DNA of 25,000 nt from Chrysomallon squamiferum (GCA_012295275.1 CM022676.1:2173503-2198502), one strand, 5' to 3'. Numbered from the stretch's first letter, positions 1-14,394 are shown. Program-made: numbers and translations. The notes: generated from the letters alone by a model not told the origin.

Positions 1-480
1 TCGTCATTACTATTAATAATGATAATATTATCATCATCAACATCATTGCTATTATAATCATTAATATTATTATTATTGTTATTGTTGTTGTTGCTGTTGT
101 TATAGCTATTAGTACGAACGGTTGTAGTAGACGTGGTAGAAATAATATATATGTATGTATGTATGCATGTATGTGATATAATTTGATGCTGTAGTCGTAT
201 TGTATTTGTAGTCGCAGTCATATTAGTAGTAGTAAAATTGTGGTAGCAGTAGTAATAGTAAGAGAGACAATATTAGTAGTGATAGTACTTGTACAGTTAT
301 AGTAGCAGTAATGTTAATAAAAGCAATAGTAGCAGGAGTACAGCGGTAGTAACAGTAATAGTAATAATAGTAGTAGAAATAGCATAACTAGCAAGTCGAG
401 CATTTGTAGCAGCAGCAGCAGCAACAGCAGCAGTATTAGCAGTAGTTGTAATTGTTGTTGTAGTAGATGAAGTTGTAGAA
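1..480. repeat. Degenerate triplet-repeat tract (ATT, AGT, AGC, TTG)
   Basis: The stretch is made of interrupted ATT, TTG, AGT and AGC triplets with short TATG runs near 150-170. Long open frames through it translate to Leu, Thr, Ile or Ser/Asn homopolymers, which is what triplet repeats give in any frame. No gene is seen. Confidence 0.8.
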
Positions 481-675
481 CAAGAACCAGTTCTGTTGAC
501 AGAGATAACAGTTTTGGCGTTATCAATATTTTTGGGGATCGTGGTTATCGTGATCGTTTTGGTCATTATCATCGTCATCATCATCTATTTATTAACGTGC
601 TTGCTGTCAGGTATCCATAAAACAAAACTGAGCTACTGCTACTACTACTGCTGCTACGATTACAACTATTTAAAT

Positions 676-682
676 AATAGTA

Positions 683-729
<47 letters not shown>
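676..729. repeat. (AAT)n microsatellite
   Basis: A nearly perfect AAT run of about 54 bp follows short AGT/AAT interruptions. The DNA from about 480 to 675 and from 730 to 1380 is unassigned. It is A+T-rich, with an open frame to 1068 that resembles no family I know. Confidence 0.9.
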
Positions 730-730
<1 letters not shown>

Positions 731-1381
731 TCATTAATAATAGATTTGTTCTGTATGCATGACATGCTTCCCTGTCATCTAAATAACGTTGTTTGATTTT
801 TGTTATTTGATTTTTTGGTTTGTGTGTGTGGGTGTTTTTTTTTTTTTTTCTTGAAAGAGTAATCTCGTTTTTAAACCACACTCGTCAAGATTTTATTACT
901 GACGAAATCAGATATGTATGGACGACGTCTAATAATAACAGAACGATATTGAAATGTGTAATAAAAACGTCTGTCAAAGTAGTTAAACTAATCCAGCTTA
1001 ATGCGACTGCCAATCTGTTGCAAATGCAGATGTCAAAATCAATATTAAGGTTTAGATTGATGCTGTAACAGAGGATTAAATTATGTCCATGGAAACTTAA
1101 AGAAAAACATTATTGATTACCTTTTGTTTCAGGTAAAATAGAGCGAGCTGTCAAGCAGACAGCTTTTATATTTATTATTAAAGAACAGTGGCAATTTAAT
1201 TTTTAATACAACGGAACGTGAACAAATTCAAAAAGACTGTTGGAATTGTATATTACACATAGGACAATGTGTGTATATGTGTGCCTATGTAATGTGGGTA
1301 TATACGTATGCATATATCTATGTCTATGTGTTTGTGTCATTCAATTATTAATGCAGAAGAATGACTACTGAAATAAGATTA

Positions 1382-1446
<65 letters not shown>
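1382..1446. repeat. Compound (ATT)n-(TTG)n microsatellite
   Basis: A perfect ATT run of about 37 bp turns directly into a TTG run of about 28 bp, a typical compound array formed by a point change followed by slippage. Confidence 0.9.
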
Positions 1447-1447
<1 letters not shown>

Positions 1448-1488
1448 ATGTAATATGTGTTCATGTATGCATTTATGTATTTAGTTTA

Positions 1489-2400
1489 GTATTAATGGTG
1501 ATATAATGATGATAGTAATAATAGTACTGGCAATAGTATTAAAGGTTATATAATCATAATAGTAATAGTTGTAGTGGTAGTAGTATTAACACTGATATAA
1601 CGATAATAGTAATAGTAGTAGTTGTTGTAGTATTAATGGTGATGTAATGATGTCAGTAATAGTAGTACTGGTAGTAGTATTAATGGTGATGTAATGATCA
1701 TAGTGTTAGTAGTACTGGTAGTAGTATTAATGGTTATATAATGATGCTAGTAATAGTAGTACTGGTAGTAGTATTAATAGTGATATAATGATGACAGTAA
1801 TAGTAGTAGTTGTAGTAGTATTAATGGTGATGTAATGATGATAGTAATAGTAATACTGGTAGTAGTATTAATATTGATATAATGGACATAGTAATAGTAG
1901 TAGTTTTAGTAGTATTAATTGTGATGTAATGATGTAAAAATGATGGTAATGGTTATATAATGAAAAGTAATAGTAGTACAGATAGTAGTATTAATGGTGA
2001 TGTAATGATGATAGTAATAGTAATACTGGTAGTAGTATTAATATTGATATAATGGACATAGTAATAGTAGTAGTGGTAGTAGTATTAATGGTGATGTAAT
2101 GATGATAGTAAAAAGTACTGATAGTAGTATTAATGGTGATGTAATGATGGTAGTAAAATGATGGTAGTAAAAAGTAAAAGTAGTACAGATAGTAGTATTA
2201 ATGGTGTAATGATAATGATGGTAGTTTTAAAAGTAATACAGATAGTAGTATTAATGGTGATGTAATGATGATAGTAAAAGTAGTAGTTTTAGTAGTATTA
2301 ATGGCGATATAATCATAATAGTAATAGTAATACTGGTAGTATTAATAGTGATATAATGATGATGCTGTTAGTAGAACTGGTAGAAGTATTAATTATGATA
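1489..2400. repeat. Degenerate 47-bp tandem minisatellite
   Basis: The block 'agtattaatggtgat' followed by 'gtaatgatgatagtaat' recurs about every 46-48 bp, for example near 1490, 1536, 1583, 1629, 1677, 1725 and 1771. It continues to about 2350 with drifting units and deletions (shortened units near 2100-2260). Units are built from AGT, AAT and GATG words, so the minisatellite probably grew from a triplet array. No coding potential is visible. Confidence 0.8.
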
Positions 2401-3060
2401 GTTGTACTGGTGGTGGTAGTTGTAAGAGCTGTAATAACCAGGTTCGCCTGATCTGGTTGAAAAATTGGTAGAAAAATACGAACTTATCTGTTATTTTAAA
2501 CGCTATATGTGTAGTTAATGAACACACTTAAAATTCAGACCACATTTTATATTCATTCTAAGAGTTATTATCATTTTTTATTCCAAAATAGAAGGGTTTT
2601 TGTTGTTGTTGTTGTTGTTGGGGGTTTGTTGTTTTTTTGTTTGTCTGTAGTTTTTTCTTTTTGAAATTTTGTTTCTTTTCTTTTCTTTTCTTTTTTATTT
2701 ATTTTTAATTTTTTTGTGTACTGTTAATTTTTGGTGCACAGTTTTTGTACTATATTATTCATGTTCCTTTTTAAGTATTATTAGTCTACATTGTTTTCTG
2801 TGCATAATATTAAATATCATACATTATTGTGTGTTTGTATGACTATTGCTTTTTGTGGCAAAGCTATCTGTCTGATGCAAAAGTAATTTTCTCAAGGACA
2901 ATAAAGCATTATCGTATAATAAACATTTTTCAGTGAAGAACAGTTCACCAGAACAACATGAATAGCAGTAAACCTATTTAGCTATATCGTTCATTCTTTG
3001 AACAGTTTGACCAAATGAGAATCTGACAAAAATGGGGTAAACCAATAGCTATAGACTTGG
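2400..3060. other. Unassigned intergenic DNA
   Basis: This is mostly non-repetitive A+T-rich sequence with a T-rich core at 2590-2710. No exon with convincing splice sites is seen. The 3' part contains 'ggacaataaagcatt' near 2897-2911, a polyadenylation-signal-like word that also occurs at the 3' ends of some retroelements and genes. Either origin is unproven here. Confidence 0.4.
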
Positions 3061-3061
3061 T

Positions 3062-3350
<289 letters not shown>

Positions 3351-3551
3351 TAGTCATAATACCACACTAGTTAGTAGTTATTGTAGTAGTATTTATCATT
3401 TCTCATTTCAGTAAATACTTCAACGATAATTACTAACAATTACAATTAGCAATATTAACAGTAGTAACAGAAGTGCATAAGTTCTTGAAGCAGCAAAGTA
3501 ATATTAGTGTTAATTTAACAATTCAGTGAACGAAACCACTTAGCTTTACAC

Positions 3552-3849
3552 CTACATCACTGGCATCAGTGTTTGCCTCGACGTATATGCTGTACTGTTT
3601 GCTGACCATGGTCCCCTCAGATACAGACCTCTGTGTAAACAGCTCACAAAGTCTTGTGTTGAAGTCGAAGTTGAAGCTGACGCAGGGACTGTTCGCTACA
3701 CAGAGCTGATGACACTGAAATTTGTTGCGAACGTGTCTGACGTAGTGGCTGATGCTGTCTAGTGCTGCACCGTCTGTCTGAGACTGCGCGATGACGTCAC
3801 GGGGTACAATCACAACGAGAAGACTCATGCACAAGTATTTGACTGTCAT
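3552..3849 (-). CDS. First coding exon of a secreted PAN/apple-domain protein (partial)
   Basis: The exon starts at ATG 3849-3847, with A at -3. Residues 1-21 form a signal peptide: a short polar start, the hydrophobic stretch LCMSLLVVIV, and a probable cut after VIA. Residues about 35-92 fit a PAN/apple fold, a module for protein or glycan binding in extracellular proteins. Visible are C46-x3-C50-x5-C56, then SFNFDFNTRLCEL with C68, and a closing strand YSIYVEA. I chose the donor AG|GTGTAA after 3552; it leaves phase 1, the usual phase for extracellular modules. An alternative donor GTGATG at 3560 is also phase 1. Without splicing the frame stops at 3523. The remaining exons should lie at lower coordinates, but none is recognisable in 1-3500, so the gene is either cut by the window edge or very short. 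The domain call is firm; the protein's role is unknown. Confidence 0.75.
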
Positions 3850-3877
3850 GTTCTTCGTTGTAATGAAATGAAGAAAT

Positions 3878-4040
<163 letters not shown>

Positions 4041-4131
4041 ACCACAAACACACAGACTCACAAAGACTGTTTTGTTTTTGCTACAAATGGAGAGATATGT
4101 TAACACACTTTTGAAATAACCCGAATACAAA

Positions 4132-4133
<2 letters not shown>

Positions 4134-4182
<49 letters not shown>

Positions 4183-4290
4183 TAACAATAATAAAAATTA
4201 GTAAATAAATAAATACATAAATAAGAAATGATGATAATAAAATAATAAAATAAAACAAAAATAAAATAAAAATAAAATAAATTAAAAAGA
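4134..4290. repeat. (AAT)n and A-rich simple repeat
   Basis: An AAT run of about 46 bp passes into AAC, AAAT and AAAAT words. The following 4290-4770 is unassigned A+T-rich DNA with no supportable exon. Confidence 0.85.
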
Positions 4291-4774
4291 AGCTTACACT
4301 ACCAGAATGACTTATCTTAGCAAAAAGTGACTTTTAATACGTACCTTACCATAAACAGTAAAGAATTGTCTGTTACGTCAAATACTAAAAATACCCTCGA
4401 GGAGGATCGATCTAGGGACTGGATACTCCTGACAGTGTACTATATGCAGTGATTTAAAGCTAATAATAATTCTTAACCACTTCATGAAAATTAACCAATA
4501 CAATTTACTAATACAATTTACTAACATTATCCTCCTTATTATTACTATTTTCTAATTGGTTATTTATAATTAGTTTCAAATTCATTACACTTATTTTTAA
4601 ATGAGTTATCATTACTTTAAAAACAATAAGTAGATATACAATAAGTAGATATACGTGCATATCTAGTATTGCGATATTTTAGCTTTCTTTTTAATTGCAA
4701 ATATCGCTTCATGTTCTGTTTATGCAATATTTTAACATGATACAATAATTTTAATATTACCGCTAAAAAGTGTC

Positions 4775-5165
4775 TATCTACCTGTCTCTGTCTGCCTGTC
4801 TGTTTCTATGTCTGTCTATCTGTCTGAGGTATAAATGTCTGTCTTTCGATCTATATATTTATCTATCTCTATATCTATCTATCTATCTATGTATCTATCA
4901 ATCTATTTATCTATGTATTTATATGCATAGATAGATATATATATACACACACATTCCATCTAATCTATCTATCAATCTGTCTGTCTGTCTTAATACATAT
5001 CAGTCTATCTCTCTATCGTTCTATCTTTCCCTCTATCTATATATCATCTATCTATCTACTATCTATCTATCTATCTATATATATATATTTGTATGTATGT
5101 AAGTCTTTCCTTCTATCTAGGTACATATCTATCAATCCACCTATCTACCTATCGATTAACATCCA
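4775..5165. repeat. Degenerate TATC/GTCT tetranucleotide tract
   Basis: Interrupted TATC, TGTC and TATA words run for about 390 bp, with short perfect TATC blocks near 4870-4892 and 5047-5080. Confidence 0.85.
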
Positions 5166-5212
5166 CTTATAGAAAGATACACTGATAATCAGATAGGTAG
5201 ATAGATAGACAC

Positions 5213-5354
<142 letters not shown>

Positions 5355-5411
5355 TCCTTGATTAAAACTATATACTGGTCTATATTATCTATCCATCTAT
5401 CTATCTATCTG

Positions 5412-6215
5412 TCTGAGTATCAGTGTATCTAGTTTATTTTAAAATATATTTATTTTTATTCTTTAAAACTTTAAAACTTGATTCTTTATTACAGACACTA
5501 CTGATAACTTTTTAGTTCTGACTTTGTTCAGTTATAAAAACAACTCACCTTTTTATCAGTCTCTTGCAACGACTTCTTTGTTAACTTGTATTATGTGTAA
5601 CTGACTAAACGGTGCAGATACAAAAAATGTTTACCATGCAATAATAACGAGAAAAACAGAACTGAGAACTGAGAACGAAAGATCTCAATAATGTAACCAT
5701 GTATTAACTATGTTAATTGTCTCTTGTCTTTGAAACATTCATCATATTTTAAGTGCTAAAACACGGTGTAATAGATACCATTGTTTCTGATCAGCTCGTT
5801 ACGTCATGTGTTACCGATGATCGACTTTCTGCCAGTAAGTTTATCCCACACACGGAAACACGAATTTGTAGTCTTGGATTAGTTAAATGTAACTTAATAA
5901 ACTGCTGCTAAAATTACATCTCATTTTACAACAGCCGCTGTTCTATTTCTGTCTGAAGAGGAAACGGTTAGTGTGTTCTGTGTAACACATGCACCGGAAA
6001 TCCAAGATCCACGGATACGTGTCTATCACCGAGCTGGATTTCTGGACGCTACAACAGTTAATGACACAGCAAAACGAAAACAAAATTCTATTTCTACCAA
6101 CTGCGAAATCTTTATTTGTTACACAAGCACGCCTTTTCTGAACGCAAACTCCAAAAGCCATCGTTACTTGTTTTATTCACGGAGTCAGGTTACAGAGCTG
6201 TAAAATTAAATATAG
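5412..6215. other. Unassigned DNA upstream of a candidate small gene
   Basis: This is non-repetitive sequence. Overlapping open frames exist on both strands at 5943-6203 (72-76 codons), but neither shows a signal peptide, a domain or paired splice sites. The G+C content rises a little between 5940 and 6200, so a decayed exon or element is possible. Confidence 0.35.
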
Positions 6216-6321
6216 ATGAGGACTGTCACTGGAGAATACACTGTACTGATACTTTTGTGCACGTCTGTTTTCCAACAGCAGTCACATTCATCTTTGTTAA
6301 ATTACGTTTCAAAATGTACAG
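6216..6321 (+). CDS. Candidate signal-peptide exon of a small secreted protein
   Basis: An ATG at 6216, the first after an in-frame TAG, opens a frame for 35 residues. It has a polar start, the hydrophobic core TVLILLCTSVF, and then a polar stretch QQQSHS that could hold the cleavage site. The frame ends in ACAG|GTACGA, a good donor, in phase 1, the phase also used by both secured genes here. Joined to the exon at 8438-8553 it would give 73 residues. Weak points are the poor start context (T at -3), no clear promoter and no known family. This is a hypothesis built from splice-site logic only. Confidence 0.3.
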
Positions 6322-6389
6322 GTACGATAACATTTAGATCAATCAAAATATTAAATATAAAAATATATGGCTTAACAGTGACAAATAAA

Positions 6390-6546
6390 AACGCGCATTA
6401 AATAAACGCGCCGAAATAGAGGCGCATGTTATATATCCACTTCAAGAAAAATAAAGAAGAAGAAAAAATGAAAACGAAAAGCACGCATGACATAATCGCG
6501 TCACAATAAACGTGAGCTTGACACAAGTGAGCCAATAAAACCGTGC
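6390..6546. repeat. Decayed satellite monomers, left edge
   Basis: Words such as 'acgcgcattaaataaacgcg', 'gcacgcatgacataatcgcg' and 'gccaataaaaccgtgcatgac' are diverged relatives of the 36-bp unit that follows. Satellites kept uniform by unequal exchange usually decay at their edges in this way. Confidence 0.55.
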
Positions 6547-7925
6547 ATGACTATACCGCGCCAAAATAAAAACACGTATAACATAACAATACCACGCCAA
6601 AATAAAAACACGTATAACATAACAATACCGCGCCAAAATAAAAACACGTATAACATAACAATACCACGCCAAAATAAAAACACGTATAACATAACAATAC
6701 CACGCCAAAATAAAAACACGTATAACATAACAATACCGCGCCAAAATAAAAACACGTATAACATAACAATACCGCGCCAAAATAAAAACACGTATAACAT
6801 AACAATACCGCGCCAAAATAAAAACACGTATAACATAACAATACCACGCCAAAATAAAAACACGTATAACATAACAATACCGCGCCAAAATAAAAACACG
6901 TATAACATGACTATACCGCAACAAAATAAAAACACGTATAACATGACAATAACGCAACAAAATAACGTATACCATGACAATACCGCAACAAAATAAAAAC
7001 ACGTATAACATAACAATACCGCAACAAAATAAAAACACGTATAACATGACAATACCGCAACAAAATAAAAACACGTATAACATGACAATACCGCAACAAA
7101 ATAAAAACACGTATAACATAACAATACCGCAACAAAATAAAAACACGTATAACATAACAATACCGCAACAAAATAAAAACACGTATAACATAACAATACC
7201 GCGATAAAATAAAAACACGTATAACATGACTATACCGCAACAAAATAAAAACACGTATAACATGACAATAACGCAACAAAATAACGTATACCATGACAAT
7301 ACCGCAACAAAATAAAAACACGTATAACATGACAATACCGCAACAAAATAAAAAACGTATAACGACAATAACAAAATAAAACCGCGCATGACAATACCGC
7401 AATAAAATAAAAACACGTATATAACATGACAATACCGCAACAAAATAAAACACGTATAACATGACAATAACGCAACAAAATAACGTATACCATGACAATA
7501 CCGCAACAAAATAAAAACACGTATAACATGACAATACCGCAACAAAATAAAAACACGTATAACATGACAATACCGCAACAAAATAAAAACACGTATAACA
7601 TGACAATACCGCAACAAAATAAAAACACGTATAACATAACCGCGCATGACAATACCGCGATAAAATAAAAACACGTATAACATGACTATACCGCAACAAA
7701 ATAAAAACACGTATAACATGACAATAACGCAACAAAATAACGTATACCATGACAATACCGCAACAAAATAAAAACACGTATAACATGACAATACCGCAAC
7801 AAAATAAAAACACGTATAACATGACAATACCGCAACAAAATAAAAACACGTATAACATGACAATACCGCAACAAAATAAAAACACGTATAACATAACCGC
7901 GCATGACAATACCGCGATAAAATAC
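6547..7925. repeat. 36-bp tandem satellite array with higher-order organisation
   Basis: About 38 copies of a 36-bp unit containing 'aaaataaaaacacgtataac' are arranged head to tail. The first ten units (6550-6909) carry 'ccgcgcc' or 'ccacgcc'; nearly all later units carry 'ccgcaac', so there are two subfamilies. A shortened unit 'acgcaacaaaataacgtat' recurs at about 6944, 7264, 7462 and 7720, and a junction 'ccgcgcatgacaatacc' near 7381, 7637 and 7898, so blocks of several units were copied together. Since 36 is divisible by three and the unit lacks stops in several frames, long periodic frames exist on both strands. They lack any start, splice or codon signature of a gene and are not called coding. 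Confidence 0.95.
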
Positions 7926-8140
7926 AAGCGTGCTTGATATATAAACATCGACAAAACAAAAAGCGATGATATAACCGAGCAGAAAGCAAAAAAACAAAAC
8001 AAAAATGTTAATAAAAATAATAATAATAATAATAATAAATAAATGAAAAAAAAATAATATAAATAATAAATATATAAATAAAAATAAAAGAGCTCTGACA
8101 AAATCGGGCGATAATAAAAGTGTTTATGATGTTTCAGTGT

Positions 8141-8183
<43 letters not shown>

Positions 8184-8220
8184 GAAAAGCGCTTTTGACA
8201 TAATCGCTCCATGACAATAC
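7926..8220. repeat. Decayed satellite monomers, A-rich tract and poly(A)
   Basis: Diverged relatives of the satellite unit appear near 7926-7985, 8090-8130 and 8182-8215 ('gcgcttttgacataatcgct'). Between them lie AAT/AAAT repeats (8010-8090) and a perfect 40-nt A run at 8142-8181. Confidence 0.6.
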
Positions 8221-8318
8221 AGAAGATACTGCACTAACGTTAATATCTTACTAATTTTTCGTTTTTTTTTTTTTTTCTTTCCTTCTTTATTTTTTTTCTC
8301 TTTTTTTCCCCCCTTAAG

Positions 8319-8342
8319 CATCTCTTTTCAAAACTTTTGACG
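8319..8342 (+). other. Possible 24-nt optional microexon
   Basis: A long pyrimidine tract ending in TTAAG at 8318 is followed after 24 nt by G|GTAAGTG, a near-consensus donor. Being eight codons long, it would keep the phase-1 frame between the exons at 6216-6321 and 8438-8553. The donor needs explaining, but the exon is speculative. Confidence 0.15.
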
Positions 8343-8437
8343 GTAAGTGGGCTAATTTTTATATTAGTCACAAAAATTCAATAAAATGAATTAGTGCAGT
8401 AAAGCTTTTGTAAAAATAGAAACCCACCTTTCTGCAG

Positions 8438-8553
8438 CTCCTAGAGGTGACGTTACGTTCAGGTTGAATTCACTGGGCTATGAAGTATTTTTTTTTCAGT
8501 CGTGGAAAATCAAAGATAATCGATTTTATCACAGAACTTCATCTGAATGTTAA
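8438..8553 (+). CDS. Candidate terminal exon of a small secreted protein
   Basis: The acceptor CCCACCTTTCTGCAG ends at 8437. In the phase set by the 6321 donor, 38 codons are open, starting APRGDVTFRLNSLGYE and ending SSEC before TAA at 8551-8553. The joined product would have 73 residues; after the signal peptide it has only two cysteines (34 and 73), which could pair. An AATAAA lies 150 nt downstream at 8703-8708. The exon is richer in G+C than its surroundings. I know no matching family, and a chance frame of this length is quite possible in one phase. Confidence 0.3.
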
Positions 8554-8702
8554 TTGTCAAGCTTATTTTATTTATAACCTTAATGTAAAATATGTAAAAT
8601 ATATTAACAGTAGCGTCGTTTTGAAGAGAGGCGCTTTTATAAATTAACATTGTTACAGTCAGTTTCCTATGTATAGAAGAAATTCTCGATTTTAAGCTCT
8701 TA

Positions 8703-8708
8703 AATAAA
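8703..8708 (+). terminator. Candidate polyadenylation signal of the small plus-strand gene
   Basis: A canonical AATAAA lies 150 nt after the candidate stop codon. In A+T-rich DNA such a hexamer is common, so it supports the model only weakly. Confidence 0.25.
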
Positions 8709-9227
8709 TTTTATATGCTACCTAACAAAGCATCAACTGACACAGCTCAAAATGTATGTGATGGCAGAAATTGTCTTACATGAATAGGAAAAAATAACCG
8801 AAGTTCTGTTCCCACTTTTAGAAGAACATCAGCTGACATAAAGCTTTACTCTTTGACACAGAAGAGTAATCTGTTTGAATAAGATATTATTATGTTCTGC
8901 ACAGTGTTTGTGTGTTTGCGGATACCGTTACCAAGTCAAGTTAAATGCGGGTTTTTTTGTGTTCGCTTTCTTCGTGTTTTTATCTTACGTGTAAAAGCCG
9001 ATTTACCTCGTCCAGTTTCCGGACATGTTGCCTTTAAAATTATCTCTATTAATCGCGATATTTTATTTGAACAGTTGCTTTTGTTGACTAACATTATGTT
9101 TGTTTTCGCGTCAGTTACGAGCCAGTGAATTTGGTGACACAAAATCAAATGTGTGGAAGAAGAGACGCCTGTTTCTAAAAACGTTCTTTTGTCAGATTTC
9201 CTTCAGTATGATGATGATGATAACAAT
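8709..9227. other. Unassigned DNA
   Basis: Open frames of 70-78 codons exist on both strands at 8892-9148, but neither shows a recognisable domain, a signal peptide or flanking splice sites. No gene is called. Confidence 0.4.
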
Positions 9228-9292
9228 GAAAATAAAATAATAATAATAATAATAATAATAAATAATAATAATAATAATAAAAATAATAATAG
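9228..9292. repeat. (ATA)n array
   Basis: An ATA run of about 60 bp has two small interruptions and is followed by a GAAGAA stretch. Confidence 0.85.
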
Positions 9293-9486
9293 AGGAAGAA
9301 GAAGAATGATAATAATAACAACAAATCATTGTTTTACTTAATGGGTCGCATGATCATACTTTTTACTAAAATTATATATTTAGTTCCAACCACTGCTGTC
9401 GATGATCTTAACAATATATGAAATGTATTACGTTTGGTAAGTTTATTACTTTTCAACAAGCTCGTTGTAATCAAAATAAGGAGTTT

Positions 9487-9500
9487 GTTGCTATGGAAAC
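9487..9500. promoter_or_regulatory. RFX X-box-like palindrome
   Basis: GTTGCTATGGAAAC matches the RFX-factor X-box pattern (two half sites, RYYRYY and RRYRAC type, consensus GTTGCCATGGCAAC) with two deviations. RFX sites control cilium genes in animals. No gene start is seen nearby, so function is unproven. Confidence 0.25.
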
Positions 9501-10025
9501 ACTGTAGAAGAGAGGCTCTCTGTCTAATATCCACAGCGATATTCAGAACTATTAAACAAACATCGATTATCTTTCCTTTTATTGACTATTTTATTTATTG
9601 ATTTAAACATTCTTTATTAAAATATAATAATAATAAATGAATAATACTAATAAAAATACAGCAGAACTATTTCACAACACTATCAATATATAATATCCCT
9701 GTATTTTCATACGAATGTAACTGTACACAGAAAATGTTTGTTGTTTTTCTGTTGTCATTTTTGTCTAATTGTCTTACTCTCTTTTTTTAAAATTATTATT
9801 ATTTTCTTCTTCTTTTATCATTTTCGTTCGGATTTTACTTAATGCTATCGTTATTAAAGTAAAGATTCGCAAGGTTTTTCTTGTGTGTTTGTGCGCGCGT
9901 GTGAACTGGGAGTTGTATTCTGTTTTCAGGAGTTATGGAAACTTTCTGATACATAAAGCAATGTTCTGATTAATTTTGGTATTTTTTATTATATTAATAT
10001 GTGCACATGTATGTGCCTGTGTATG

Positions 10026-10027
<2 letters not shown>
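9501..10027. other. Unassigned DNA
   Basis: A+T-rich DNA with a pyrimidine-rich part near 9740-9830. A short frame starting near 9738 (MFVVFLLSFLSNC) looks signal-like, but it stops after 18 codons and has no good donor. Confidence 0.4.

Positions 10028-10066
<39 letters not shown>
10028..10066. repeat. (TG)n microsatellite
   Basis: A perfect TG run of about 38 bp. Confidence 0.95.
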
Positions 10067-10067
<1 letters not shown>

Positions 10068-10716
10068 CCTACAAATAAGCTTATTTATAAACACAAAAAG
10101 TCTTCGTGTTTTGCTAATTTAAACCTGTATAATGAATGTATTTATTATCTAGAACTAACATATCTTGAGGGTTTGTTCATTGCTTTCCTAAAACATGTGA
10201 CTTCAGTATTCTTGATAAACTCGTCTTTTTGAGTGACAATCAGTGCTCGTGAAAACGAGGTTTACAAACCACCGTTTTCATGTGTCCATATTATGGATGA
10301 GTTCTATATTTTCGTAAAACAATGGATCATCTATATTTTGTTTGCCCGGCTTTTTTTTTTTCCTCAACCCTTTTAACATAAAGCTTTGTACAACTGTTAT
10401 AACTTAACCTGTTCTGGTTACTTATAAATAACTGAGTAAGATTAATAATTTTGACATGTAAACCATGTTCCACGTCAATTTAACAGCAGAATATATATAG
10501 TGACCATTTGAACCCCTTGGTTGCGGATTTCTGTACTTTTTTCATCTGAAAGGACTTTCTGAATGAACGTACTTAATGTTTATTTAACAGAACTAAATAA
10601 GTAACGTTTGAAACGTACTAGGATTTTGGTAAGTAAGATTTTATTTAATTTTTGGATTATCGGCAAAGTCGGTTATCAAGAAGTTCTCTTCTGCGGTGTC
10701 GTTTCCTATCCCCAGG
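10067..10716. other. Unassigned DNA
   Basis: Non-repetitive A+T-rich DNA. A short inverted repeat TGAAAACG/CGTTTTCA occurs near 10250-10282, and a consensus-like donor G|GTAAGTAAG near 10628, with no convincing exon in front of it. Confidence 0.4.
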
Positions 10717-10726
10717 TAATAATAAC

Positions 10727-10784
<58 letters not shown>

Positions 10785-10785
10785 G
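10717..10785. repeat. (AAT)n microsatellite
   Basis: A nearly perfect AAT array of about 65 bp. A GAAA run follows near 10797-10825. A frame running through both arrays to 11006 is an accident of stop-free triplets and is not called. Confidence 0.9.
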
Positions 10786-11023
10786 GTTCTAGAGAGAAAG
10801 ATAAAGAAAGAAAGAAAGAAAGAAAACTAAGGGTGAAACTGGACATATGTTATGAACCAGTCGATGTTACAAGACGGAGAAGCAGTCTATGCTGTGAACA
10901 GACTGAAGAAAGGATTATATTTCATCCCGTACCAGAACGTAAAGTGTTTCCATTGATATCAAATTTCCGAATACGAAAACTAGACAATCTACTGTTCCCT
11001 TATTAGAGGTTATACGTGATTGT

Positions 11024-11029
11024 TTTATT
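11024..11029 (-). terminator. Candidate polyadenylation signal of the glycine-rich secreted-protein gene
   Basis: AATAAA on the minus strand lies about 235 nt downstream of the stop at 11264, within the stretch 'gaaaataaaacaatc'. It is the first canonical hexamer that I see after the stop. The implied 3' untranslated region is about 250 nt. Confidence 0.5.
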
Positions 11030-11263
11030 TTCTATCTTCAGTTTAAAGTCCGATTTACAGAAAAGCGACCATTATTTAAAGATTTGTAAATAGTTTTTTT
11101 TTTTAAAGTACAAGAACGACAACTCCAGGTAATAATCAAACATTCTATTAACCAATATCGTACATCTCCGGCCTCGTACACTGTTCACAGAACGAAGCAC
11201 CGCTTCACGCTCTGCCATTTACAAACCACTGCTGCTCAGTCTCTCAATGATTTATCAAACGCC

Positions 11264-14357
<3,094 letters not shown>

Positions 14358-14394
14358 ATTCACTTCCGGTTTGTTAATCCTGACCGTCTGGCTG

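Noticed and set aside
5943-6203. Overlapping open frames on both strands in single-copy-looking DNA
   Set aside because: They have no motif, no signal peptide and no convincing splice sites. The frames are of a length expected by chance in a few tries.
6442-8212. Long minus-strand frames (up to about 515 codons) rich in CYTCFYFVAVLS-like repeats
   Set aside because: They are translations of the 36-bp satellite. Several frames are open at once and there is no start context, splice structure or domain.
10287-10297. CCATATTATGG as a serum-response (CArG) box
   Set aside because: The A/T core is seven bases instead of six, and no promoter lies nearby.
10608-11006. 132-codon plus-strand frame with a poly-Ile run and a complex C-terminal part
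   Set aside because: The frame crosses an AAT array, has no signal or domain, and its end overlaps the 3' region of the minus-strand gene. The last 55 codons could be a chance frame.
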